Of a stretch of 41,909 bases of DNA, positions 31,578 to 40,712 are shown one piece after another. The translations under genes and the position numbers were made by a program. The notes beneath the pieces are model-generated. The model saw only the letters and a list, made by a program, of their open reading frames with translations. It was not told where the DNA came from and searched no databases. The DNA comes from Paraburkholderia fungorum (GTDB lineage Bacteria; Pseudomonadota; Gammaproteobacteria; Burkholderiales; Burkholderiaceae): NCBI RefSeq assembly GCF_003610895.1, contig NZ_MCAS01000047.1, positions 1-41,909 of the forward strand, in the 5' to 3' direction. Position 1 is the first letter of the stretch. Each line of letters begins with the position of its first letter.

Positions 31578-32756
31578 ATGGACGTCATTCTGGTCATCAA
31601 TGCGGGGTCTTCCAGCATCAAGTTTCACGCGTTCTCCGCACGCGACGGCAAACTCGACCCCATCGCCGGCGGCAAGATCGAAGAGATCTACACCAACCCG
31701 CACTTTCAGGTCAAACGGCAAGACGGCGAGATCGTCGAAGACAAGCGCTGGCCAGCAGGTGAACGTCTTGGCCATGACAATGCGATCGCATTCCTGCTGG
31801 AATGGCTTCGCGCGCACGCAGGCGACGCGCGCCTCGTCGCCGTCGGCCACCGCGTCGTGCATGGCGGCGAACGTTACTCAGCGCCCGTGCGTATCGACGC
31901 GAATGTGCTCGCCGAACTCGAGGCGCTCATTCCGCTTGCGCCGCTGCATCAGCCTCACAACCTGGCGGCGATCCGCTCGATCGCGGCGCGTGATCCGCAG
32001 GTGCCGCAAATCGCCTGCTTCGACACCGCGTTCCACCATACCCAGCCCGCCGTGGCGACCCGCTTTGCGCTACCGCCCGAAATCACACAGCGCGGCGTGC
32101 GGCGTTATGGGTTTCACGGTCTCTCGTATGAGTACATCGCGAGCGTTCTGCCGCAATACGACGAACGCGCTGCGTACGGCAAGACAGTCGTGCTGCATCT
32201 CGGCAACGGCGCAAGCATGACGGCACTGCATCACGGCAGGAGTATCGCCAGTACGATGGGCTTCACCGCAGTCGAAGGGCTGGTCATGGGCACACGCTCG
32301 GGAAGCCTGGATCCCGGCGTGGTGCTGTGGATGATGGAGGAGGCGCACATGGATGCGCATGCGATAGAAACCATGCTCTACAAGCGCTCGGGCTTGCTGG
32401 GCGTCTCCGGTATTTCGAGCGACATGCGCACCCTGCTCACCAGCGACGCACCCGCGGCCGCCGAAGCCATCGACCTCCTCTGCTACCGGATCTCGCGCGA
32501 ACTCGGTTCGCTCGCCGCCGCACTCGGCGGGATCGACGCCATCGTCTTCACGGCCGGTATCGGCGAATATGCGGCGCCCGTGCGCGAACGCGTGTGTCGC
32601 GCGGCCGCATGGCTGGGTGTCTCACTCGATACGCAGGCGAATGCGCAGCACGGACCGCGCATCAGCGATCCGCAAAGCGCCGTCGACGTCTGGGTTATTC
32701 CGACCAACGAAGAGCTGATGATCGCGAGGCACGCGCTGCACCGGTTGGAGAGTTAA
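31578..32756 (+). CDS. ackA: Acetate kinase
   Basis: 392 residues, ASKHA fold. It moves phosphate from acetyl phosphate to ADP. Visible motifs are VINAGSSSIKF at residues 6-16, GHRVVHGGE, FDTAFHHTQP, RRYGFHGLSYEYI and HLGNGASM, with FTAGIGEYAAPVRE near the C-terminus. I chose the ATG at 31578 because it begins the ASKHA motif and has AAAAGGGG upstream; an in-frame start at 31500 lies inside pta. The next open frame is a fabI remnant two bases after the stop, the usual pta-ackA-fabI order in these bacteria. Confidence 0.93.
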   Translation: MDVILVINAGSSSIKFHAFSARDGKLDPIAGGKIEEIYTNPHFQVKRQDGEIVEDKRWPAGERLGHDNAIAFLLEWLRAHAGDARLVAVGHRVVHGGERYSAPVRIDANVLAELEALIPLAPLHQPHNLAAIRSIAARDPQVPQIACFDTAFHHTQPAVATRFALPPEITQRGVRRYGFHGLSYEYIASVLPQYDERAAYGKTVVLHLGNGASMTALHHGRSIASTMGFTAVEGLVMGTRSGSLDPGVVLWMMEEAHMDAHAIETMLYKRSGLLGVSGISSDMRTLLTSDAPAAAEAIDLLCYRISRELGSLAAALGGIDAIVFTAGIGEYAAPVRERVCRAAAWLGVSLDTQANAQHGPRISDPQSAVDVWVIPTNEELMIARHALHRLES

Positions 32757-32758
32757 GC

Positions 32759-32962
32759 GTGGACACGCTTTCTGTCCTGACTTTCGCGGAGCCGAAGGTG
32801 TTGATTGTTGGCATTGCGAACGAGCATTCAATCATCCACGAATGCGCACGACCATTCCGCGAACTCGGAGCGGAACTATCCGCCACCTGTTTGAACAATA
32901 AAGCGAAGGCCTACGTTGAACCACACGTAAGGGAATCGCAGCCCGATCTTTATGCAGAGTGA
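32759..32962 (+). pseudogene. fabI: 5' remnant of an enoyl-ACP reductase (fabI-like) gene
   Basis: Only 67 codons from a GTG. The product opens LTFAEPKVLIVGIANEHSII and continues with RELGAELSATCLNNKAKAYV, the N-terminal NAD-binding part of FabI (normally about 255 residues). The Gly-x-Ala region survives, but the usual AYGCA is HECA. A TGA stops the frame at 32962, and no continuation is seen in the next 70 bases in any frame, so the middle and 3' end, with the catalytic Tyr and Lys, are deleted. The third gene of a pta-ackA-fabI set is thus decayed, probably with another FabI elsewhere. Confidence 0.8.
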
Positions 32963-32965
32963 AAG

Positions 32966-32994
32966 CGCTCGCGTTTCAGCTCGGGCTGCGAGCG
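32966..32994 (-). terminator. Hairpin after the patatin gene
   Basis: CGCTCGC (32966-32972) with GCGAGCG (32988-32994), a 15-base loop, 41 bases past the patatin-gene stop. On the minus strand the stem is followed by CTTTC, a weak U-tract. Confidence 0.45.
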
Positions 32995-33034
32995 GCAACG
33001 TTGAGCAAGTGTAGCCGGCGTAGCCACCCATCGC

Positions 33035-35377
33035 TCAATAGGTGTGTCCCAACTGGAAGTAGAGGTTGCTGCGACCGCCCGGCGCAAACGCGACACCGAA
33101 ATAGATCGGCCCGAACGAACTGGTCACACTGGTGAAGAACGTGATGCTGCGCTTGAGCGGTCCGCCGCCGTATTGAACGGGACCGTCCCACACGTTGCCG
33201 GCTTCGAGGCTCAGACCGGCGAAAAGCGCATGGAAGGGCGACGCGGCAAACGTCATCAGCTCGTTCATGTACGTCACCTGGCCGTAGAGCATCGAATTGC
33301 CCGCCAGTTGATCGGCTGCATAGGCGGACAGATGCTGGAAGCCGCCGAGCGTGAAGCCGAATGGATCGACCGGGTTGGTGTTCTGGAAGTCCTTGCCAGC
33401 TTCAATACTGGCATTGATGCTTTGACGCCCGTAGCTCGCCGCCACCAGCGCTTTGCCATAGAGCTCGGTGAAGGTGTTCTGGGGCTGCGCGAAAAGTGAG
33501 CGTTCCGCGCGCGCTTCGAAGTAGTAGCCCTTGCGTGCAAAGCGCGAATCGTCCAGCTGGTCAATGACAAGGCGTGCGCGTGCCGTGAACTCGCGCCCGT
33601 AGATGTCGGGAAAGAACAGGCCAGCGTCGTTGCCATTGTCATCGGTATTCTCAAAGTTGTATTGCGGCGACGCGAAACCATGCGCATACGCAACACCTAT
33701 CCGGAAGTCACCCAGGTTGGAGAGCGGCAGACCAAAATCCAGGCCGGCGCGTTCGGTCTGCTGCTGATATTGAGTGAGTTTGATATACGGATCGTCCTGG
33801 AAGACATTCGCATAGCTGCGCCGGAACTCCAGATAGGGCGCGACGTAGTAGCCATACGAATCCGAGAGCGGCTGGCGTAATTCGCCATGAAAGAACAACA
33901 GGTCGCTGCCCACCGTGGCATCCACGAGCCCTTCGAGCCCGGAGGGTGTCAACCACGGCCGGCGATAGCCCAGATGCAGGCGGAAACCCCCTTCGTCCGA
34001 GGAACTGGCCGACAGGCCGACACCGAACAGCAGGAAATTCGGTCCCCACGGTTTGTCGCGGGCATCGACGACGAGCGTGTGATTGTCGCCGTCGTTGACC
34101 AGTTGCTGCGTGACGCTTTCGAAGTCGCCTGCCGTGGTGAGCGCAAGCAGATCCTTGTTGAGCGACTTCGGATCGTAGACGTCGCCCGGGTGCACGTGCA
34201 GCGCTTCGAGGATGCGCCGCTCGGACACCGCGCCGTGCGACTTCACCGCGATGCGGGTAACCCGTACGGGCTTGGCGGCAGGCGTCGTGTGCGCGGCGCG
34301 CCATGCCGCGTACTGTTCCGGCGACAACGCGAGATGCTGCAGTCTGGGCAATGCTGCGCGCGCCGCGGCCTCCCCTGCCGCAATTGCCTGCGGGGCATTA
34401 GCGAAGTCGGTAAAGCTCAACGAACCAAGCGACGGTTCGATCAGCACGTCATTGGCATCGAGCTGTTCACGCTGGCGCGCAACGTTCTGGTGAATCAGGA
34501 TGCCGATCATCTGCTGCAGCACGTCCGCGGGAGAGGCGAGTGCGTCGAGCGGGCGTAGCGGCGAACCGATATCGACCGCAATCACCACTTGCGCGCCCAT
34601 GTCACGAGCGGTTTCGATGGGCAGGTTGCTGACGAGGCCGCCGTCGACCAGTGTCCGGCCGTCTACCTCGGCGGGCGCGAACAAACCCGGCAGCGCGATA
34701 CTGGCGCGGATGGCTTGCGGCAACGAGCCGTTCTCGAGCACGACCTTCTGGCCGGTCTGCAGGTCCGTGGCAATCGCCCGAAACGGGATCGGCAACTGGT
34801 TGAACGAGGCAATCCCTGAACTCGCTGCGGTCCAATCCTGCAGCAAGGCCTGCAAACGGTTACCTTGCACGAGTCCTGCCGGCAGCTTGAAGCCCTTGTG
34901 GTCGAAGCCTAACGAGAGGCTGCCGGCGTAGAGCCGCTCGTCTTCGCGTTGCGATTGCGGCAGATCCGCGCGCTCGGTCACGTCGAAGGCGATATCGGCC
35001 AGATTGATCTGCGCGAGACGCGTTTCCATTTCCTGCGCAGTCATGCCGCTCGCGTACAGGCCACCCACCACCGAACCCATGCTCGTGGCGGCGATACAGT
35101 CGACCGGAATGTGGTTGTCTTCGAGCACCTTCAGCACGCCCAGGTGCGCGTAGCCGCGCGCGCCGCCACCCGAGAGCACGAGGCCAATCGATTGCCGATT
35201 GGCCGGGCCTCCGTCGACCGTGCACGCCTTGTCGACAGCACTCGCTTGCCGGGGCAGTACAGCCAGACATAGCATCACGATGAGCGCGCCTGATCCGCGC
35301 AGACAACGATCAACAAGGCGATGTGAAACGGATGCGGCCATTCCCGGCTCTTTTTTGTGTGCTTTTGGCGCGGTCAT
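33035..35377 (-). CDS. Type Vd autotransporter: patatin phospholipase plus POTRA plus beta-barrel
   Basis: 780 residues. A signal peptide (to ASA, residue 47) is followed by a patatin domain (about 62-330), one POTRA domain (about 370-450) and a 16-strand BamA-like barrel (about 470-780) ending in GHTY. The patatin dyad is Ser99 in ATSMG and Asp245 in VDGG, with oxyanion loop GGGARG at 70-75. The first Gly of GxSxG is Ala97. By the PlpD model the lipase is exported through its own barrel and can be released. It cleaves phospholipids. The start at 35377 is the longest; ATG at 35341 also gives a signal peptide. The stop is followed by a hairpin. Confidence 0.88.
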   Translation of the reverse strand: MTAPKAHKKEPGMAASVSHRLVDRCLRGSGALIVMLCLAVLPRQASAVDKACTVDGGPANRQSIGLVLSGGGARGYAHLGVLKVLEDNHIPVDCIAATSMGSVVGGLYASGMTAQEMETRLAQINLADIAFDVTERADLPQSQREDERLYAGSLSLGFDHKGFKLPAGLVQGNRLQALLQDWTAASSGIASFNQLPIPFRAIATDLQTGQKVVLENGSLPQAIRASIALPGLFAPAEVDGRTLVDGGLVSNLPIETARDMGAQVVIAVDIGSPLRPLDALASPADVLQQMIGILIHQNVARQREQLDANDVLIEPSLGSLSFTDFANAPQAIAAGEAAARAALPRLQHLALSPEQYAAWRAAHTTPAAKPVRVTRIAVKSHGAVSERRILEALHVHPGDVYDPKSLNKDLLALTTAGDFESVTQQLVNDGDNHTLVVDARDKPWGPNFLLFGVGLSASSSDEGGFRLHLGYRRPWLTPSGLEGLVDATVGSDLLFFHGELRQPLSDSYGYYVAPYLEFRRSYANVFQDDPYIKLTQYQQQTERAGLDFGLPLSNLGDFRIGVAYAHGFASPQYNFENTDDNGNDAGLFFPDIYGREFTARARLVIDQLDDSRFARKGYYFEARAERSLFAQPQNTFTELYGKALVAASYGRQSINASIEAGKDFQNTNPVDPFGFTLGGFQHLSAYAADQLAGNSMLYGQVTYMNELMTFAASPFHALFAGLSLEAGNVWDGPVQYGGGPLKRSITFFTSVTSSFGPIYFGVAFAPGGRSNLYFQLGHTY

Positions 35378-35962
35378 ACCATGAAATAGTTAGTAAAGCG
35401 GAATATTATGTGAAATTAGATCCTGTCTTATCGCCGCTTGCGAGCTGGATTGCAGGAAGAGAGCTTCCGCCTCGCCCCCTCATGACGCGATCCCGGACTT
35501 TAACCGATCTGGCCTGGCTGTGCAGACCCCTAAATGCAGTCTTGATACGGTTCGCGAATAAATTGAATCGCCTCATGAAGAAGCCTACAAACAGTTGAAT
35601 GTTGCGCAAGCAAACCGAAAGCTCGCGCGGGCGTTGTCAACTTGTCGAGACGGAGGCTGAAAGGGCGCGGGAGAGGTCGTCCCTCAGAAAACGCAGGATG
35701 GAGTTCGGGTGACTTCGGTGATTTTGTGAGGCGCGCCGAATCGCGCCGCGCTCGAAGAACAACTCTTCGGTGCCGCGCAAGCTCAACTGGGGGAAATACT
35801 GCCGAGCTGCGCAACTGATGGCGCCGGCTGAGAAACGATGAGCGTGACGGCGCGATTTCGATTCTTTCATCGCGTCATCTTACGCAGCCAACTTCACAAC
35901 CTGACAACGCCCGGCCGGGCGCGGCGTGCGCGACGCCCGGCCCGTGCGGTCAGCGTAACCGT
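35378..35962. other. Gap between the patatin and alginate-lyase genes
   Basis: 585 bases with no convincing gene. Two open frames (35323-35598 plus, 35530-35814 minus) lack ribosome sites and known families. The left half includes the patatin promoter region. The right end has the hairpin at 35914-35941, and CGCCCGGCCGGGCG (35908-35921) is a perfect 14-base palindrome. Confidence 0.45.
35914..35941 (-). terminator. Hairpin after the alginate-lyase gene
   Basis: GCCGGGCG (35914-35921) with CGCCCGGC (35934-35941) and a 12-base loop, 22 bases past the stop codon. It is very GC-rich; only a short GTTGT-type U-tract follows on the minus strand. Confidence 0.5.
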
Positions 35963-38212
35963 TCAAACGGAAGACATGCCCTGCGCAAGTGCCGTAACCT
36001 GACTGACCGAAAGCGCGCCGCGATAGATCCGGAACTCGTCGACGAGGCCGTTGAAATACGGATCCGTTGAATACTGCGAACGTCCGATCCAGTTCTGCGC
36101 TGTCGGACCGAGGCGCCACGGCGCAAACGGAACGTTGCTCAAGCTGTTCACTGCCGCGCCGTTTATGTAGAGCGTTAGTGTCGTGCCTGACAGCGTAACC
36201 GCCACGTGCGTCCATTGGCCTGCCGGCAATGCCGCAGTGCCGTCGAGCCGATATTCGCCGTAGGCCCCGTTGGTCGTGATCGCAAAGCGCACACGATTAT
36301 CCGGGCCGCCCTTGGGCGACAAGTATAAATAGCGTCCCGTGCCGGCGCCGAAATCGAACACGCGCTGCCACGCTGCGCCGCCGTTCCAGCACACCCATGC
36401 CGCGACCGTGAAATCCGCCACATCAGCGACGAGGTCGTTGGGCAAGCTCACGTAACCGCTCGAACCGTCGAACGAAACTGCGCCATTGGATTTTCCGGCC
36501 GCATGCGTGACCCCACCGACGAGTGTGCCTGCATGACCGTTGCCACTCGAATCGGCGGCGGTGCCGCTGGTTTCGTCGAACTTCAACCAGGTATGCAACT
36601 GCACCCCGTTGACAGCGATGGCTTCGGCCGAGTTCGCGCTCTCGCCCGACGGCGTCTGAGCGCTCACGACGTAGTACCAGGTGCCCGGCGACGGACTGTC
36701 GGTGTACATCAGGGAATCGGTGACGCCGCGAGCGATCGTCGCGTACGGGCCGCCGGAGTTTGCCGCGCGCTTCACGTTGTAGCTCGTGCCGTTGGCAACG
36801 CCCCACCACGACAGCACAACCTGTCCCGCGCCCGGCCGTGCGGTCAGCCCGCTCGGTGCGACGGCCGGCGCAACGGGGTCGCGGGTAAAAGTCAACGTGC
36901 CGTACCCCAACTGATCGAATGCCCCGCTCGCGCCACCGGTTGGGCCGCCTTCCGGCTGGACTTGCGCAGCCATCTTCTGCGCCCAGGGCGCCGCCAACCC
37001 TTTCCGATTGACGTAGTGGTTGTACACGAGCGCCCAACACGAGCGAAGGGTCGGTTGCGAGGCCGTCGAAAGCTGTGTCTGCGAGACGTCCTTGTTGGTG
37101 TAGGTCAGGTAAGGAACCGTGTAGATCGTCGTGCCGTCCGGCTCATACAGATTGGACTTCGCGACATACTCCGCGCCGGCGAGGAAGCGATTGTTGTCGT
37201 AGCCGTACAGATCGATGCCCTGGTTCCAGGCCATCTCGCAGATCGCGCCGCCGAGCGCGATGCCAAGCGTGGTGTGCCCCTGGTCGCGGCCGGTCTCCTG
37301 CCATTGTCCAAGGTAGCCCGGATGCAGGTAATAGACGGCCTGTCTGATCGCGCCGTTGCCGGGACCGTAGAGGAAGTAATTGACCGCCTGGTCGAACAGC
37401 GCATGGTCGTCGCACAGCACGCCGATTGCCATGATCGAAGCGATGTTGCAAAGATCCCAGTTGGCCCAGTAATGCGTGATGTCTGTCCCGTTATGGCGAT
37501 TCAGGAAGTCGTTGTTGATCGGATAGAAGACGTTCTTCATCATCGACTGGAATGCGGCGAGGTCCGCTGCCGACAGGCCGGAGTAACTTCGCATGATTTC
37601 GCCGACGATCGCAAACTCGTAGCCGTAGATGCCCGCGGCAAGATCCTGGTTCGTGTCGCCCGTGACCTGCTGCAACGTCGAAGACCATCCGTTCATGATC
37701 TTCACGGCTGTGTCAGCGTGTGTCTTACTGCCAGTCACCTTCCAGTACACCGCATTGGCATAGGCGGCCGCGATGTTCTGCATCAGATGCGGATAACTGC
37801 CGCCCGTCGCGGTGCGCGTGATCACGGACTGTGCGAGGAGTGTCTGATTCGTGTTCGAATGCCCGTTTGTGGTCAGCGCCTGCCAGCCGTCGTACCACGG
37901 TGCAGCCTGCGCGCCGACCTTGGCCGCCATCCGGTCGAAGTCCGACTGCAGATGCAGTAGGCCAGGATGCACGAAGGCCGCGCTTGTGGAGACGGCGGTC
38001 TCGCCAGTCGCGGTTCGAACGAGCGTGTCGTTCGCTGCCATGGCCAAGGCTCGCGCCGCGCCCGTGCTCTCTCCTGCTGAAGCGATCGAACCCTCTCCAC
38101 CGCATGCCGATAGCGCTAGCGCGCCGAGGCTGTACAGAAACGTACGCCGTGAAATGGCCGTGCTCCCGTCATCGTGCCCGGCGCCTGGTCCGCTCTTCTG
38201 GGTATTGGCCAA
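35963..38212 (-). CDS. Alginate-lyase-like protein with FnIII and LamG domains, Tat lipoprotein
   Basis: 749 residues. N-terminal SRRTFLYSLGALALSACGG is a twin-arginine signal overlapping a lipobox (LSAC), so it is likely exported folded by Tat and lipid-anchored. Residues about 85-420 are an alpha/alpha alginate-lyase-like fold with YPHLMQNIAAAYANAVYWKV and HYWANWDLCNIASIMAIGVL. Residues about 445-530 are a fibronectin-III-like domain and about 535-745 a LamG/concanavalin-type sugar-binding domain. It probably cleaves or binds an acidic polysaccharide; the substrate is inferred. The start is TTG at 38212, because AAGGAG lies seven to eight bases upstream; the TTG at 38233 lies upstream of that site. 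Confidence 0.8.
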   Translation of the reverse strand: MANTQKSGPGAGHDDGSTAISRRTFLYSLGALALSACGGEGSIASAGESTGAARALAMAANDTLVRTATGETAVSTSAAFVHPGLLHLQSDFDRMAAKVGAQAAPWYDGWQALTTNGHSNTNQTLLAQSVITRTATGGSYPHLMQNIAAAYANAVYWKVTGSKTHADTAVKIMNGWSSTLQQVTGDTNQDLAAGIYGYEFAIVGEIMRSYSGLSAADLAAFQSMMKNVFYPINNDFLNRHNGTDITHYWANWDLCNIASIMAIGVLCDDHALFDQAVNYFLYGPGNGAIRQAVYYLHPGYLGQWQETGRDQGHTTLGIALGGAICEMAWNQGIDLYGYDNNRFLAGAEYVAKSNLYEPDGTTIYTVPYLTYTNKDVSQTQLSTASQPTLRSCWALVYNHYVNRKGLAAPWAQKMAAQVQPEGGPTGGASGAFDQLGYGTLTFTRDPVAPAVAPSGLTARPGAGQVVLSWWGVANGTSYNVKRAANSGGPYATIARGVTDSLMYTDSPSPGTWYYVVSAQTPSGESANSAEAIAVNGVQLHTWLKFDETSGTAADSSGNGHAGTLVGGVTHAAGKSNGAVSFDGSSGYVSLPNDLVADVADFTVAAWVCWNGGAAWQRVFDFGAGTGRYLYLSPKGGPDNRVRFAITTNGAYGEYRLDGTAALPAGQWTHVAVTLSGTTLTLYINGAAVNSLSNVPFAPWRLGPTAQNWIGRSQYSTDPYFNGLVDEFRIYRGALSVSQVTALAQGMSSV

Positions 38213-38903
38213 AAATGCTCTCCTTCGGTTCAAATAGTGTATGAGGTGATGTGCCGGCGCAAACGTTTGCTCTTCGGCCGAGGTAACTGGGAGAAAAGAC
38301 GTGCAGCCTTAATAACGGCTCGTGCAATAGAAGGCTTTAGGAAGAAATCTGATTTTCTTCAAGCAACGCAGGTGACCATGTTTTGCATAACGAAATAACG
38401 ATTTGGAACTCAAGTTTACGCTTCGCCGTGGGAACGAAAAATCCGATCTCGCGAAGCTCGACCTCAGGGACGCCGCCATGGCCTCGTCCCGAATGCAGTT
38501 CTTACCGCTTCCATATCCATGACGCTCCAGACGGCCAGCGCGAGCACAGATTGCCTGTGCAGACCGGATCAGCGAACGACGGTCGCACCGGTGCCGTGCG
38601 TCCGATGATCGCCACCCAAATGTTGTCCGTCCAAAGAAGCCGCGCTGTGCGTGATGCCCATGCCGTTTTCTCGGCAATATTGAGGCCAGGTATAGGAACG
38701 CTCCGATGTATTGCACACGAGATGTGCATCACGCGGGCGAGCTCACTTCTGCGCAATGTAGCTTGGCCACGATGACAGCCGTCGTCTATCAGGATTTCCT
38801 GATTTCCTCGTGAGGTTATGTGCAATCCCGATGAAGGAGACGGGCGATTGCTGAACAACAACCGGGCGCGCCCCGCGACGAAACATGGGCACGTCAACGC
38901 CGA
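38213..38903. other. Gap of about 690 bases, no gene recognised
   Basis: Composition is lower in GC and less codon-structured than the neighbours. Three overlapping open frames of about 130 residues (38309-38716 minus, 38383-38775 plus, 38502-38897 minus) have no ribosome site or family likeness. It may be a decayed gene or old insertion. The alginate-lyase ribosome site is at the left end. Confidence 0.5.
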
Positions 38904-40460
38904 CTAAGACCGCGCGGGAGGTGTCGCGACTACCCGAAATACCGCCACCACAGAACGCAGTCGCCCTACCTGTTCGTCGAGCGACGCCGCAGCTGCGGCC
39001 GCCTGCTCCACCAGTGCAGCATTCTGCTGCGTCACTTCATCCATCAGCGACACCGCACGGCTGACCTGGTCAATGCCCGTGCTCTGCTCCTCCGACGCGG
39101 AGGTAATCTCGCTCATGATGCCGGTTACCCGGTGAATCGACTGTTCGATCTCGGCCATCCGACTGCCGGCTACCTCGACCAGCCGGGTGCCGCCGCTGAC
39201 ATTAGCCACTGACGCCTGGATCAGGCTCTTGATGTCTTTCGCAGCCGAGGCGCTGCGTTGTGCAAGGGCGCGAACTTCGCCTGCTACGACAGCGAAACCG
39301 CGCCCCTCCTCGCCCGCCCGCGCCGCCTCGACAGCGGCATTGAGCGCAAGGATGTTGGTCTGGAAGGCAATCCCTTCGATAACCGAGGTGATCTCCGCGA
39401 TTTTTTTCGACTCGCTCTCGATCTGCTTCATCGTCCCGACTACTTCCTGCACCGCGGAACCCCCGCGCGCCGTGGTCTCTGTCGCCGCGTTGGCAAGCCC
39501 ACTCGCCTGTCGCGCGCTGTCCGCATTCTGCTTAACGTTCGCCGTAATCTGCTCCATGCTGGCGGCCGTTTCCTGCAATGACGCCGCCTGCTTCTCGGTG
39601 CGTTGGGACAGATCCAGGTTGCCTTGGGCGATTTCGCCTGAGCCCGTTGCGATCGAATGACTCACTGACTGGATCTCGGACACGATGGCCGCGAGCTTTG
39701 ACTTCATGTCGTTCAGCACGTACAGCAGGCTGCCCGGCGGCGCCCTTCCCACTTCGACGTCGATGGCCAGATTGCCGCCTGCAATTTGCGTGGCGATATG
39801 GGTCGCATAAGCCGGGTCCCCGCCGAGCGCCCTGTTCACGCTGCGTATCGCGGCCCATGCGATCGCGCCGATCGCAACGAAGATGCCGGCTGCAATGGAA
39901 CCGAGAACGATGACGAGCTTCATGAACGCTGCGTTGATATCGTCATAGAAGAAACCGGTACCGATCCACCAGTCCCAATCGGGTATCGCAACCACGCCTT
40001 GCAACTTCGGCTCCGGGGTTGCATCAGGAGTGCGCTTTACGAGCACGTCGACAAGCGCAAAATGCGAGGCCGCCATGCCCGCACGATAGGCCTCGCTGTC
40101 GGTCAATCCTGTGGTGGTTTTATTGCCCTTGGCTCTCGTGCCGATGAACCGGGCAATCGGGTGGACCAGATTCACGCCATCGGCCGTGGTGACCCAGTAA
40201 TAGCTTTTCGTGTTCGCGTTAAGTTGGGAGAGTGCGTCTTTAGCTGCCTGTTGAGCCTGGTCGCGCGTCAGCACGCCACGCGACTGCAGATCGCGGTAGT
40301 GATCGACAAGATGCTCGGCCTTCGTCAGAAGAATGACGATCTCCTCCCTCCGACTGTCCACAAGCGAGCTGCGCACGGTCTGAACAGCGGTTGCGGCAAC
40401 GAGTACAACGCCGAACAAGGCGGCGGCAACCAGGATCAGCAACTTTGTGGACAACTTCAT
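38904..40460 (-). CDS. Methyl-accepting chemotaxis protein with a periplasmic Cache domain
   Basis: 518 residues. Membrane helix 1 (about 5-27), a periplasmic single-Cache domain (about 35-185, ending PDWDWWIGTGFFYDD), helix 2 (about 188-212), a HAMP segment and a cytoplasmic signalling domain. The hairpin tip that contacts CheW/CheA reads EGIAFQTNILALNAAVEAAR. Flanking Gln/Glu-rich helices (QTETT-like EKQAASLQETAASMEQI) carry the methylation sites. It senses a small molecule, often a carboxylate for such Cache domains; the ligand is unknown. GGGGCG precedes the ATG. The C-terminus lacks a CheR-docking NWETF-type pentapeptide. Confidence 0.92.
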   Translation of the reverse strand: MKLSTKLLILVAAALFGVVLVAATAVQTVRSSLVDSRREEIVILLTKAEHLVDHYRDLQSRGVLTRDQAQQAAKDALSQLNANTKSYYWVTTADGVNLVHPIARFIGTRAKGNKTTTGLTDSEAYRAGMAASHFALVDVLVKRTPDATPEPKLQGVVAIPDWDWWIGTGFFYDDINAAFMKLVIVLGSIAAGIFVAIGAIAWAAIRSVNRALGGDPAYATHIATQIAGGNLAIDVEVGRAPPGSLLYVLNDMKSKLAAIVSEIQSVSHSIATGSGEIAQGNLDLSQRTEKQAASLQETAASMEQITANVKQNADSARQASGLANAATETTARGGSAVQEVVGTMKQIESESKKIAEITSVIEGIAFQTNILALNAAVEAARAGEEGRGFAVVAGEVRALAQRSASAAKDIKSLIQASVANVSGGTRLVEVAGSRMAEIEQSIHRVTGIMSEITSASEEQSTGIDQVSRAVSLMDEVTQQNAALVEQAAAAAASLDEQVGRLRSVVAVFRVVATPPARS

Positions 40461-40676
40461 GCGAACGCCCCAATTTGATAACTATCTGCGCGTCTAACGG
40501 CAATTTCGACATGTTTCTTTAAGACTACCAAGTGTCGCCACCGACTGCGATAGCGACAGTCCGACCAGGCCTTGCGTTGAAGCCTTGCTCGAGTACGGCG
40601 CCGTGATATGTCCCATTCATCCGATGTCCCGGCAACGCGCATTGCCGTCGGACCAAGACGTATCGGAAGATATTGC

Positions 40677-40704
40677 CGTGGCGGAGCAACGCTGCGCCGC
40701 CACG
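40677..40704 (-). terminator. Hairpin after the porin gene
   Basis: CGTGGCGG (40677-40684) with CCGCCACG (40697-40704), 12-base loop, 9 bases past the porin stop. Downstream on the minus strand is only GCAATATC, so the U-tract is weak. Confidence 0.5.
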
Positions 40705-40712
40705 CCATGCTC

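Noticed and set aside
35530..35814. 94-codon minus-strand frame in the patatin/lyase gap
   Set aside because: No ribosome site, no recognisable family, basic composition typical of non-coding GC-rich DNA.
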